A stretch of DNA of 64,000 bases, from the NCBI RefSeq assembly GCF_001625655.1, contig NZ_AUYB01000098.1:1-64000 (forward strand), read 5' to 3'. The notes below the pieces were generated by a model that saw only the letters and a list, made by a program, of their open reading frames with translations, searched no databases and was not told the DNA's origin. Both the position numbers and the translations under genes were made by a program. Below are positions 56,221-64,000 of this stretch, one piece after another. The stretch's first letter is position 1, and each line of letters starts with the position of its first letter. This DNA is from Pseudoalteromonas luteoviolacea DSM 6061. GTDB lineage: Bacteria; Pseudomonadota; Gammaproteobacteria; Enterobacterales; Alteromonadaceae.

Positions 56221-57636
56221 ATGACATCCACTCAAATAGATTTTCATACAACGATCGTTATATTAACCGCCTTTTCGATACTTTGGATACTGTGGGGGTG
56301 GTACCTTGGCAAAGGTTCTAAATCTCACGATGAGTTTGTTTTAGCCGGGCGCAATGTTGGCTTTGCTTTAGCGACTGCTACGGCGATGGCAACTTGGGTT
56401 ACCAGCAATACCACATTAGTAGCTCCACAATTAACCTTCCAATTTGGAGTGTGGGGGATGCTTGGTTACAGTATGGCCGCTTTGGGGCTGATCTTATTCG
56501 CGCCACTGGCTAATAAAATTAAGCAGCTATTACCAACTGGGTACACTAGCGGTGACTTTATATTTACACGATATGGTAAAGCGGCTTGGATCGCCTTTCT
56601 CATTATTTCGTTATGTTATGCGCTTGGGTGGCTTATTAGTTTGGGAATGGCTGGCGGAATACTATTATCAAGTTTAAGCCCTGTTAGTTATCACACAGGC
56701 ATGACAGTGATTATTTTTGTTTGTGTCGCTTATACGCTATTAGGGGGTCTTAGAGCGGTAATCGCAACGGATTTTGCGCAAACTATTATCATTATATCTG
56801 GCGTTGTATATATCGCTTATGCGTGCATTAACCAAGCTGGTTTTGAAAATGTCTACCAAGATGTTCAACAGCACCAACCAGAATTACTTAATTTGCTTTT
56901 TCCAGCTGCAATTATGTTTTTCTTTAATAATATCTTCTTTGGTATTGGTGAAATATTTCATTCAAATGTTTGGTGGTCCAGAGCATTCGCATTTAAACAA
57001 GGTGTTGGCAAAAAATCGTTCTTGGTTTCAGGCTTATTGTGGTTCCCGATACCAATTGTAACCGGATTTATTGCGCTATCAGCCTACTCACTTGGTATTT
57101 TCCCTGAATCGCCAGATATGGTCGGCCCACTAGTTGCAGCAAATGTGCTTGGAGCATCAGGGGCAATTTTGGTGTTTATTATTATTTTTTCAGCGCTTGC
57201 TTCGAGCATGGATTCCTTATTAGCTGCAACAGCAGACTTAATTTCAAATGATGTATATAAAAATACACTCATGAAGAATGCATCTAGTCAGCAGACCATG
57301 GCATTTAATAAGGCCATGATTATTTTGCTAGGTGTGATTACTTGGCTGATTTGTTTGCCCAAATTGGCAACGCTTGGCGCGTTACTTAACTTTACCGGAG
57401 CGTTTGTTGCATCAACGATTTGGCCAATTATTTATGGTTTGTATGGTAAGAGTCTATCGGGTCGTGGCGCTTTTATCGCGATGGTAATGGGTACAATTAC
57501 TGGTTTGATCTGTTACTTTCAAATTGGTTTTTATACCGCTGCACTAAGTTCTTGCTTTATTTCACTTTTGGTTTGTCAGTACTTTATGCGATTTAAACCC
57601 ATTATGTTTGAATGGCACAGCCAATGCGGTAAATAG
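56221..57636 (+). CDS. Sodium:solute symporter family protein
   Basis: This 471-residue inner-membrane transporter has about 12-13 TM segments and the SSS-family features FVLAGRNVGF near the N-terminus, YTLLGGLRAVIATDFAQ mid-protein and ASSMDSLLAATADL in the core. The family couples Na+ entry to uptake of amino acids, sugars or nucleobases. It starts 1 base after the preceding stop. It is followed 1 base later by a 40-residue membrane peptide and then by the carbamoyltransferase and amidotransferase genes, so its substrate is probably an amino acid-like compound of that pathway. Confidence 0.92.
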   Translation: MTSTQIDFHTTIVILTAFSILWILWGWYLGKGSKSHDEFVLAGRNVGFALATATAMATWVTSNTTLVAPQLTFQFGVWGMLGYSMAALGLILFAPLANKIKQLLPTGYTSGDFIFTRYGKAAWIAFLIISLCYALGWLISLGMAGGILLSSLSPVSYHTGMTVIIFVCVAYTLLGGLRAVIATDFAQTIIIISGVVYIAYACINQAGFENVYQDVQQHQPELLNLLFPAAIMFFFNNIFFGIGEIFHSNVWWSRAFAFKQGVGKKSFLVSGLLWFPIPIVTGFIALSAYSLGIFPESPDMVGPLVAANVLGASGAILVFIIIFSALASSMDSLLAATADLISNDVYKNTLMKNASSQQTMAFNKAMIILLGVITWLICLPKLATLGALLNFTGAFVASTIWPIIYGLYGKSLSGRGAFIAMVMGTITGLICYFQIGFYTAALSSCFISLLVCQYFMRFKPIMFEWHSQCGK

Positions 57637-57637
57637 T

Positions 57638-57760
57638 ATGTATATATCCGAACAGCTTTTACTTCTCATTATCTATGGTGCTTTGGCCATGACTGCTATA
57701 TCACCACTGTTGTTACTTTACTTTTTATTCAAAGATTTTAAAGGCAAATCCTTATGGTAG
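57638..57760 (+). CDS. 40-residue single-TM membrane peptide
   Basis: The ATG at 57638 lies 1 base after the symporter stop, and the TAG at 57758-57760 overlaps the carbamoyltransferase ATG (57754). The product MYISEQLLLLIIYGALAMTA continues with a Leu-rich stretch and a basic tail (FKDFKGKSLW). It is a single long membrane helix, perhaps an accessory subunit of the symporter, as with small partner proteins of other SSS transporters. Gene packing supports that it is real. Confidence 0.72.
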   Translation: MYISEQLLLLIIYGALAMTAISPLLLLYFLFKDFKGKSLW

Positions 57761-58827
57761 ATTCAGAGCTTAAAGACATCGTGCAGTTTGACCGACAAAA
57801 GCCCGACGTATATGGCAACGCACATCCCAAAAGTTTGTTACGTTCAATTATGGAAGATGGTAAGCATCTAGAAAAGCTGACCAATCAGCATGTTTATTCT
57901 TCAGATCAATTCGATCGTAAAACTTTATTGCAATTATTTAGGCTGGCAGCCAAATACGAAGCGAACCCAGGTAGATTTTCTACATCGTTACAAGGGCAAA
58001 TATTAATTTCAGCATTTTATGAGCCAAGTACGCGAACACGCTTGTCGTTTGAAAGTGCTTGGCATCGTTTAGGTGGAGATATTATGTCAATTACTGATCG
58101 TTCCACGACAGGCATTGCGAAGGGTGAAAGCTTAAGTGACGTAGCTGAAATGTTTAACAACTATGGTGACTGCGTTGTGCTAAGAGACTCGAATGAGGGC
58201 TCGGTAAAAGAGATGATGGACACCTTGAGGGTTCCGATCATCAATGCGGGCAATGGATTAGATGAACATCCAACACAGGCACTTGCCGACTTGTACACTA
58301 TTTTCAAGTGGCGGCCAGAGTTGATCGAAGAGCACCCTAAAGATCCCATTGATATTTGTATCATTGGTATGCCTTCAAAAATGAGAACGGTTAGAAGTCT
58401 TTTAAAATTAATTGCCAAATTTCCTAAGGCTTTTTCTAAAGTCACCATAATTGCCAACGAAGAAGAAAGTAGTGTGTTTAATCGAGACCAGCAAGAGCAG
58501 CTTGTAAAGGCAGGATTAAACATTGCGGTTACTAGTGCATTTGCTGAGACTATACAGTTTGCAGACGTTGTTTATATCAATGCTATTGCTTGGGAGGGAG
58601 ATACATTTAAGGAATACGGTACAAAATATAAACTTTCTAACCAATCTGCTTTAAAGCCAGATGCTATTATTTTACATCCTCTAGCACGTGGCGAGGAGTT
58701 GTGTACTTCACTCGACGTTACACCCCACAATTGGTATTTTGCCCAGGCGCGTGGCGCCGTTTTCTTAAGACAAGCACTTTTAACGTGTCTCGTTCGTCGT
58801 GCCGAACGTGTTCTTGATATTATTTAA
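57754..58827 (+). CDS. Aspartate carbamoyltransferase paralogue with altered amino-acid site
   Basis: This 357-residue protein has the carbamoyl-phosphate motif EPSTRTRLSFE, a Lys in AKGESLSD (equivalent to Lys84 of E. coli PyrB), HPTQALADLYTI, and a C-terminus TPHNWYF..RQALL very like PyrB. By eye, PyrB Arg229 and Gln231 (in MTRVQKER), which bind aspartate, align with Ala residues in INAIAWEG, and the HPLP loop reads HPLA. The carbamoyl donor site thus looks intact while the acceptor site differs. An N-terminal extension of ~40 residues is also present. It is probably not the pyrimidine enzyme. The next gene starts 17 bases after its stop. Confidence 0.88.
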   Translation: MVDSELKDIVQFDRQKPDVYGNAHPKSLLRSIMEDGKHLEKLTNQHVYSSDQFDRKTLLQLFRLAAKYEANPGRFSTSLQGQILISAFYEPSTRTRLSFESAWHRLGGDIMSITDRSTTGIAKGESLSDVAEMFNNYGDCVVLRDSNEGSVKEMMDTLRVPIINAGNGLDEHPTQALADLYTIFKWRPELIEEHPKDPIDICIIGMPSKMRTVRSLLKLIAKFPKAFSKVTIIANEEESSVFNRDQQEQLVKAGLNIAVTSAFAETIQFADVVYINAIAWEGDTFKEYGTKYKLSNQSALKPDAIILHPLARGEELCTSLDVTPHNWYFAQARGAVFLRQALLTCLVRRAERVLDII

Positions 58828-58844
58828 TTTTATAGAGGCCTTTT

Positions 58845-60851
58845 ATGTGCGGTATCGCAGGTGTTTTTACATCTTCTCAAAGTCACCCCATTGATTCACA
58901 AATTTTAGTAAATATGGCTGCAATTCAACACCATCGCGGCCCCGATAACTATGGTTATTGTAATCCAGCCAATCTAGGTATTGGTATGAGTCACTCTCGC
59001 CTTTCAATTATTGACTTAAATGAAGAGAGGGGTCGACAACCGTTTTTTCTCAAGGGGACTGTAATCTTTTCGCATAACGGAGAGTTTTATGACTATCAAC
59101 GTATTCGAGCAGATTTAATGGCACAGGGACTGAATTTTTCTTCAAAAAGTGACTCTGAAATTGTTCCATGGTTATTCAAAAAAGAAGGCATAGATAAAGC
59201 ATTGGAACAACTACGGGGAGAGTTTGCTTTTTCTCTTTATGATGAACAAGAAGATGCGCTTTATTTAGTCAGAGATCGTTTTGGTATTAAGCCTTTATAT
59301 TGGGCGAATACAGGAGAAGAGATTGTTTTTGGCTCAGAAGTCAAAGTCGTGCTTGCACATCCAAAGGTTAAAGCCGAAATTGATACTCAAGGACTTTTCC
59401 ATCAATTAATACAGGTTATGGTGCCTGGTACTACTGCCTTCAAAGGTATTTCTCAGGTTGAGCCAGGTCATATGCTCAAAATCACTAGAGATAATGGCGA
59501 GTTTTTAATCGAAACCACCAAGTATTGGGATATAAATTTTCCAGAGCTTGGGATGCGTCTACAACATTCAGATGACTATTATATTTCCGGTGTTAGAAAG
59601 CATTTATTAGAAGCGGTTCAGTTAAGGTTAAATGCTGACGTACCTGTTGGCTGCTATCTATCTGGTGGTATCGACTCTTGTTCAATATTAGGTCTAGCCT
59701 CTGCGGCGTCCCAAGAACCGCTTAAAGCGTTTACGATTGCATTTGATAATAAAGATTATGACGAGACACCGATCGCTACGGAAATGGCGGAATCCGTTGG
59801 TGCGGACCAAGAAATACTCGAGTTAAATGCAGAACTGTTATACGACAATTTCGAGCGCACCATTTGGCATACCGAGCGTACTATTTATAACACGCTAGCA
59901 GTTGCTAAACTGATGATGTCTCAGCAAGTACGACATGTTAACTATAAAGTGGTACTAACTGGTGAAGGCTCTGACGAACTGTTTGCAGGCTATCCTGCCT
60001 TTAGAAAGGATATGTTTTTGCATGGTATGGATGGCTTGACCAGCGAACAAGCGAAAGCTTGGCAAAAAGCGCTGGAAGAAAGCAATAAATTATTCAAAGG
60101 GGCGATGCTGCCAAAGGACGAGTATTCCTCTGAACAAATTAACGATAAAGTTGGCTTTACTCCCAGCTGTTTACAACCTTGGTTAGGTTGTACTGATACA
60201 GCAAAACAATTGGTGCACTATTCGAGGAGGGAAGAGTTAAGCGGATATGAGCCAGGTAAAGCTATTGCCAAAAAACTTGACGAAAAGTATCTATCGGGTC
60301 GTCACCCACTTGATAAGGCCCAGTATGTTTGGATAAAAACAATGTTGGAAGGTCAAATTTTGACTTGGGGTGGTGATAGGGTCGATATGGCTAACTCAAT
60401 GGAAGCTAGGCCAGCGTTTTTAGACCATAAACTAGCTGAATTTGCGACATTAATCCCACCAGAAATGAGAATCAAAGGTACAAGGGAAAAGCATGTATTA
60501 AGGGAAGCAGTTAAAGGCGTTATCCCTGAAACTCTATACAATCGTGAAAAATTTGCTTTTATGGCTCCTCCAGCACACACAGATAACAAAAAGTGGGAAA
60601 AGTTAAAATCTCTCTTAGATAGGTTTGCTTCTCCTGTACAACTTGAAGAAGCAAAGCTAATTGATCCGGGGTTTTTGGAAGTCTTAGTTAAACGTCAAGA
60701 AAGCGATACTACTAGTGATGCAGAAAAAATACAAAACGATGCATTATTAAATCATGTGCTAGGTGTGATGATATTGCATCATCATTTTGTTGCTCAAGAT
60801 ATTAGTCAAAAAGCTTATAATAAAGCCCACGCACTTGGTTGGACGATATAG
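58845..60851 (+). CDS. AsnB-type glutamine-dependent amidotransferase / asparagine synthetase
   Basis: This 668-residue two-domain enzyme begins MCGIAGVF, exposing the N-terminal nucleophile Cys2 of a class II glutaminase. It carries RLSIIDL and NGEFYDY glutaminase segments and the synthetase P-loop LSGGIDS near residue 275. It is ~110 residues longer than E. coli AsnB, with insertions near the C-terminus. It transfers glutamine-derived ammonia to an adenylated carboxylate, normally aspartate. As last gene of the symporter-carbamoyltransferase operon it may act on a different acid. Confidence 0.92.
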   Translation: MCGIAGVFTSSQSHPIDSQILVNMAAIQHHRGPDNYGYCNPANLGIGMSHSRLSIIDLNEERGRQPFFLKGTVIFSHNGEFYDYQRIRADLMAQGLNFSSKSDSEIVPWLFKKEGIDKALEQLRGEFAFSLYDEQEDALYLVRDRFGIKPLYWANTGEEIVFGSEVKVVLAHPKVKAEIDTQGLFHQLIQVMVPGTTAFKGISQVEPGHMLKITRDNGEFLIETTKYWDINFPELGMRLQHSDDYYISGVRKHLLEAVQLRLNADVPVGCYLSGGIDSCSILGLASAASQEPLKAFTIAFDNKDYDETPIATEMAESVGADQEILELNAELLYDNFERTIWHTERTIYNTLAVAKLMMSQQVRHVNYKVVLTGEGSDELFAGYPAFRKDMFLHGMDGLTSEQAKAWQKALEESNKLFKGAMLPKDEYSSEQINDKVGFTPSCLQPWLGCTDTAKQLVHYSRREELSGYEPGKAIAKKLDEKYLSGRHPLDKAQYVWIKTMLEGQILTWGGDRVDMANSMEARPAFLDHKLAEFATLIPPEMRIKGTREKHVLREAVKGVIPETLYNREKFAFMAPPAHTDNKKWEKLKSLLDRFASPVQLEEAKLIDPGFLEVLVKRQESDTTSDAEKIQNDALLNHVLGVMILHHHFVAQDISQKAYNKAHALGWTI

Positions 60852-61488
60852 GTTATGTCATCCACGAGTTTGACAATGCTTGGATGTGACTTAATCTAGA
60901 TAATCAATATTAAATTCATGCTGTTGCAAACATAAAAGAGGTGGTTGAGTTTTTACCTCCATCAACTCTTTCTGACTTTAATTACTCGTATTAGGGAGAA
61001 TCAACGTAAGGGGCGACTTTATTAAGGTGCTAACTTTAATCCAATTCGTATTGTAATTATTGAGTCGCATGAGACAAAACCTGGTGTATGTGTCTTTTTC
61101 TTCAATGGGGTTATTTGCATTGCAGAAAAAGACAATGAATATGTGACTGATTCAAGTTTTGATGCTGGAACTTGTTAGGTTGACAATTGCATGGCGGCAA
61201 TTGTTCACATTTATGCCTCATATTTCATCGTGTAATTGTTTCGTCTTGTCGTACGAGGTGCAGCTGCACCAGCATTGACGCAAAATTGCACCGCGATAGC
61301 GCATTTTAATTGTCACAATATTATCTTTCTATCAATATTTTAACTGCCAAATTTACATTTTTAATTTGCATTTAAAATAAATGCATTTGGCCAAATGACA
61401 ACGATAAATGTGCCAAGGTTCACAGTGTGATGTTTTCTAGAGAAGAAACTATCACGTATGCACTGTGAGCAAATGTGGAAGTGATGAA
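60852..61488. other. Intergenic region before the GH16 gene
   Basis: About 640 bases. Around 61025-61180 a plus-strand frame reads NPIRIVIIESHETKPGVCVF and CIAEKDNEYVTDSSFDAG but has no start codon and only ~45 residues, so it may be a gene relic. The last 120 bases hold two palindromes that probably control the downstream gene. Confidence 0.5.
61367..61397. promoter_or_regulatory. Overlapping palindromes upstream of GH16 gene
   Basis: TGCATTTA-AAA-TAAATGCA (61367-61385) overlaps the perfect 14-bp palindrome CATTTGGCCAAATG (61384-61397). They lie about 90 bases before the ATG, a position suited to a regulator of glucan utilisation. Confidence 0.6.
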
Positions 61489-64000
61489 ATGAAACCAACA
61501 GTAAACCAAGTGTTTGGCGTTTGCCTGCTGAGTGCGACACTGCAAGGGTGTGGCGGGGGCGCTGAAACGAACACTGATACCAGCCAAATATCACCAGAAG
61601 TTCCCGTATCTGATTGGCAACTCGTATGGAGTGATGAGTTCGAAACAGACACCATTGATGCCAACAAATGGCTGCATGAAGTCAATTGTGACGGCGGCGG
61701 CAACAATGAGCAACAGTGTTACACTGCCAGCAATGAGAATTCCTATATTGAAAATGGCATTCTCCATATTGTTGCTTTGCCCGCTGCTGAGGGAGAGAAA
61801 AAGCCCTTTACGTCAGCTAGGCTAAGCTCTAAAAACAAAGCAGATTTCAAGTATGGACGTTTTGAAGTACGTGCAAAATTGCCATCTGGCCAAGGAAGTT
61901 GGCCAGCATTTTGGCTTTTACCCACGGATGAGGTATACGGGGGATGGCCAAAGTCTGGTGAAATCGACGTTGTTGAGTCGGTAAATCTCAAAGCAAAACG
62001 AGATGATGGCACTTTAGAGCGCCATGTATATGGCACTTTGCACTATGGCAAAGATTGGCCTGACAATGAATCCAGCGGCAAAGAATATCTATTGCCTAAT
62101 GACATGAACCCAGCAGACGATTTTCATACTTATGCAATAGAGTGGCAAGAAGGAGAAATTCGTTGGTATGTTGATGGCTTCCTTTATCAGACCCAAAGGC
62201 GCTCACAGGTACTTTACGACAGCGATGATATTGCCCGTGGCTTAATTTTTCGCGGATGGTTTACTGAGTACTTTGGACAAGACTCAGGAGAATTAGAGAC
62301 ACATTGGGATAATGCGCCGTATGACCAAGCATTCCATATGTTGCTCAATCTTGCGGTTGGGGGAGATTGGCCTGAAAGTGTCAATGAGTTAGGCGTCGAT
62401 GCCTCTGCTTTTGCCAATGGGCAGCATTTTGAAATCGATTACGTGCGTGTGTATCAATGCCAAATTAACCCAGAAACGGGCAAAGGTTGTGACACAGTGC
62501 GCGGAGGGTTTGATAGTTTAGAGGATGCATTAGTCGAGGGCAAAGCGCCCACGCCAATCCCTCCTTCTTCCGGTATCGCCCAGAATCTAGATATATTTGC
62601 CGGTACACCCAATCCGAACTGGCCAGCTTGGGACTGCTGTGGCGGGTCAACACCAGCCTTAGTCGATGATGCTGAAAAAGGCACTGTCTATGAGTTTGTG
62701 GTTGGTCAAAGCCCAACAGTGAACGGGTTTATTTCTCGTGAAGAGTTTATTACCGACGAGGCTGGCACCGCATCACCTTTTGATGCCAGCCCACTACTCA
62801 ATAATGGTACGCTGAGTTTTGATATGAAAGTGGTCAGTTTGCCCAGCGCAGCTGATACACCATGGCTTCTCAAAGTTGAAAGTGTGGATGCATCGTCAGA
62901 AGTAGAAGTGGCATTGACCACCAGCATTGAAGGTAAAGCGCCTGCTTTGGGAGAGTGGCAAACGTATACATTTCCGTTGCAAGCTCTGGCTAATGGTGGT
63001 TTGAGCCTCAGTGCTATTGATGCTGTGATGATTTTTCCAACTTGGGGCAGTGGTGAAGGCGCTGTATATCAAGTAACCAATATGCGTATTGCAGGCGACA
63101 ATGTGTCGGTACCTCAGTCTTTTGTCATCTTTGACGACTCTGTGAATCCAGCGTGGCCATTATGGGATTGCTGCGGCGGTACAACACCACAAATCGTTGA
63201 AGACGATGCAGAGCATGGCAATGTCGCAGAGTTTTCAGTGGGTAGCGAGCCGACAGTATTAGGGTTTATCTCGCGTGCAGAAAATATCGTTGCAGAAGGT
63301 GTTGAGCCAATGCCATTTGATGCGTCGTCGATGTTTGCTGATGGTATGTTTCAGTTTGAGATGAAAGTGCTCAATGCCCCAGCCAACTCAGAGTCTGTTT
63401 GGAAGCTAAAAATAGAAAGCAATAATGCTGAGACAGAGGCAGAGCTGGATCTCAACAACAGTATAGAGGGACTAGCGCCTGTAACTGGGCAGTGGCAAAC
63501 CTATACATTTAAGCTCTCTGATCTAGCTAGTGCTGGGTTAGATGTGAGTGCGATTGATGTGGTGATGATCTTCCCAGCATGGGGGACGGGTGAAGGTGCA
63601 TTATATCGTGTCGATAATTTAAAGTTTTATCAACCAACAGACGCGCCAACATTTGAAGGGCATGTGTTGTTTCAAGATGATGTGCTTACACAGTGGTCGT
63701 TATGGGACTGCTGCGGAGGAACTACTCCAACTATTGTTAACGACGACGCGCAACATGGCATGACGGCGGAATATACCATCGGTGGCGAACCGACAGTGGT
63801 TGGTTTATTTGCAGATGATGGAGTTTATCTCGACAGCAGCGCATTTTTGCAATCGGGTGTCATTCAATTCGAAATGAAAGTGGTCAATGCGCCGAATAAC
63901 GCAGAATCTGTTTGGAAATTCAAGATTGAATCAATGGATGCGACGACAGAGGTCGAGCTGGACTTAACGGCAAGTCTAGAAAGACAAGCCCCAGTTGTTG
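61489..64000 (+). CDS. GH16 beta-glucanase (laminarinase-like) lipoprotein with ExoP-like modules, 3' truncated by window end
   Basis: At least 837 residues, open to the window edge. A lipoprotein signal ends LQGC (Cys21), followed by a GH16 domain (~40-330) with the catalytic motif Glu158-Ile-Asp160-Val-Val-Glu163 and WPAFWLLP and YAIEWQ strands. It probably cleaves laminarin-type beta-1,3-glucans at the cell surface. After residue ~360 come at least three repeats of about 180 residues, each starting near WPxWDCCGG and containing GQWQTYTF and AIDxVMIFPxWGxGEG. These resemble the C-terminal galactose-binding-like domain of the Pseudoalteromonas exoglucanase ExoP. The modules probably bind polysaccharide. 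Confidence 0.9.
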   Translation, partial: MKPTVNQVFGVCLLSATLQGCGGGAETNTDTSQISPEVPVSDWQLVWSDEFETDTIDANKWLHEVNCDGGGNNEQQCYTASNENSYIENGILHIVALPAAEGEKKPFTSARLSSKNKADFKYGRFEVRAKLPSGQGSWPAFWLLPTDEVYGGWPKSGEIDVVESVNLKAKRDDGTLERHVYGTLHYGKDWPDNESSGKEYLLPNDMNPADDFHTYAIEWQEGEIRWYVDGFLYQTQRRSQVLYDSDDIARGLIFRGWFTEYFGQDSGELETHWDNAPYDQAFHMLLNLAVGGDWPESVNELGVDASAFANGQHFEIDYVRVYQCQINPETGKGCDTVRGGFDSLEDALVEGKAPTPIPPSSGIAQNLDIFAGTPNPNWPAWDCCGGSTPALVDDAEKGTVYEFVVGQSPTVNGFISREEFITDEAGTASPFDASPLLNNGTLSFDMKVVSLPSAADTPWLLKVESVDASSEVEVALTTSIEGKAPALGEWQTYTFPLQALANGGLSLSAIDAVMIFPTWGSGEGAVYQVTNMRIAGDNVSVPQSFVIFDDSVNPAWPLWDCCGGTTPQIVEDDAEHGNVAEFSVGSEPTVLGFISRAENIVAEGVEPMPFDASSMFADGMFQFEMKVLNAPANSESVWKLKIESNNAETEAELDLNNSIEGLAPVTGQWQTYTFKLSDLASAGLDVSAIDVVMIFPAWGTGEGALYRVDNLKFYQPTDAPTFEGHVLFQDDVLTQWSLWDCCGGTTPTIVNDDAQHGMTAEYTIGGEPTVVGLFADDGVYLDSSAFLQSGVIQFEMKVVNAPNNAESVWKFKIESMDATTEVELDLTASLERQAPVV
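62578..64000 (+). repeat. Tandem ~180-residue WDCCGG modules within the GH16 gene
   Basis: The WDCCGG codons start at 62629, 63163 and 63703, giving periods of 534 and 540 bases. Each module shares the order WDCCGG, P(T)VxGF, FEMKV, WQTYTF and VMIFPxWG. Modules 2 and 3 are more alike than either is to module 1. The third is cut by the window end. Confidence 0.9.

Noticed and set aside
54656..60851. Whole region as an integrative element with attachment sites
   Set aside because: No integrase, tRNA junction or direct flanking repeats are visible; only dead transposase fragments.
61025..61180. Short coding-like frame in the gap before the GH16 gene
   Set aside because: It has about 45 codons, no start codon, stops on both sides and no recognisable family; at best a relic.

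Overview
The window looks like chromosome from a marine gammaproteobacterium of the order Alteromonadales, most like Pseudoalteromonas. This judgement rests on moderate-to-low GC, long AT-rich intergenic gaps, gene content (FklB, a chitinase, a GH16 glucanase with ExoP-like modules, DUF3080, DUF3718, tandem tRNA-Val genes) and protein sequence style. No database was searched, so the genus is an inference. I see no prophage, CRISPR array, rRNA operon or replication origin.

Layout. 1-3.7 kb: tRNA-Ser(UGA), a small membrane protein, FklB, and a large chemoreceptor fused to a PilZ domain. 3.9-6.9 kb: a three-gene periplasmic redox cassette (di-haem peroxidase, cupredoxin, cytochrome P460), then a single-domain globin. 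7.0-12 kb: a secreted GH18 chitinase, asnS, a small P-loop kinase and a KamA-type radical SAM enzyme. 12.1-17.1 kb: the biotin locus, bioA divergent from bioBFCD, with a recognisable BirA operator between them. 17.1-21.3 kb: a dead 2OG-Fe(II) dioxygenase gene, a small unknown gene, a YtcJ-like amidohydrolase lipoprotein and two overlapping unknown genes. 21.3-27.3 kb: four tandem tRNA-Val(GAC) genes with their promoter, DUF3080, a MATE pump, riboflavin synthase, and several small housekeeping or unknown genes. 27.7-30.4 kb: a pair of secreted amidohydrolases.

30.5-37.8 kb is a looser region of unknown or lightly annotated genes in long AT-rich gaps. It includes a membrane protein resembling the sensor half of a 7-TM AraC regulator but lacking the DNA-binding half. 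37.8-42.5 kb holds a LysR regulator divergent from hutH-hutU, with an 18-bp perfect palindrome between them and a long-form urocanase. At 42.9 kb a 56-residue peptide has a Lys-rich leader, a double-glycine motif and an evenly spaced four-Cys core, like a ribosomal natural-product precursor, with no maturation enzyme nearby. 43-54.7 kb carries a HAD phosphatase, a second chemoreceptor, small genes, a serine hydrolase, CvfB plus a DEAD-box helicase, TrhO, and a LytS/LytTR two-component pair.

54.9-55.6 kb is a graveyard of transposase fragments. Immediately after it comes a tightly packed operon: a small membrane-anchored protein with no ordinary start codon, a sodium:solute symporter, a 40-residue membrane peptide, an aspartate-carbamoyltransferase paralogue with altered aspartate-site residues, and a large AsnB-type amidotransferase. 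This operon is my best candidate for an undescribed pathway. The window ends inside a GH16 glucanase lipoprotein with at least three repeated WDCCGG modules.
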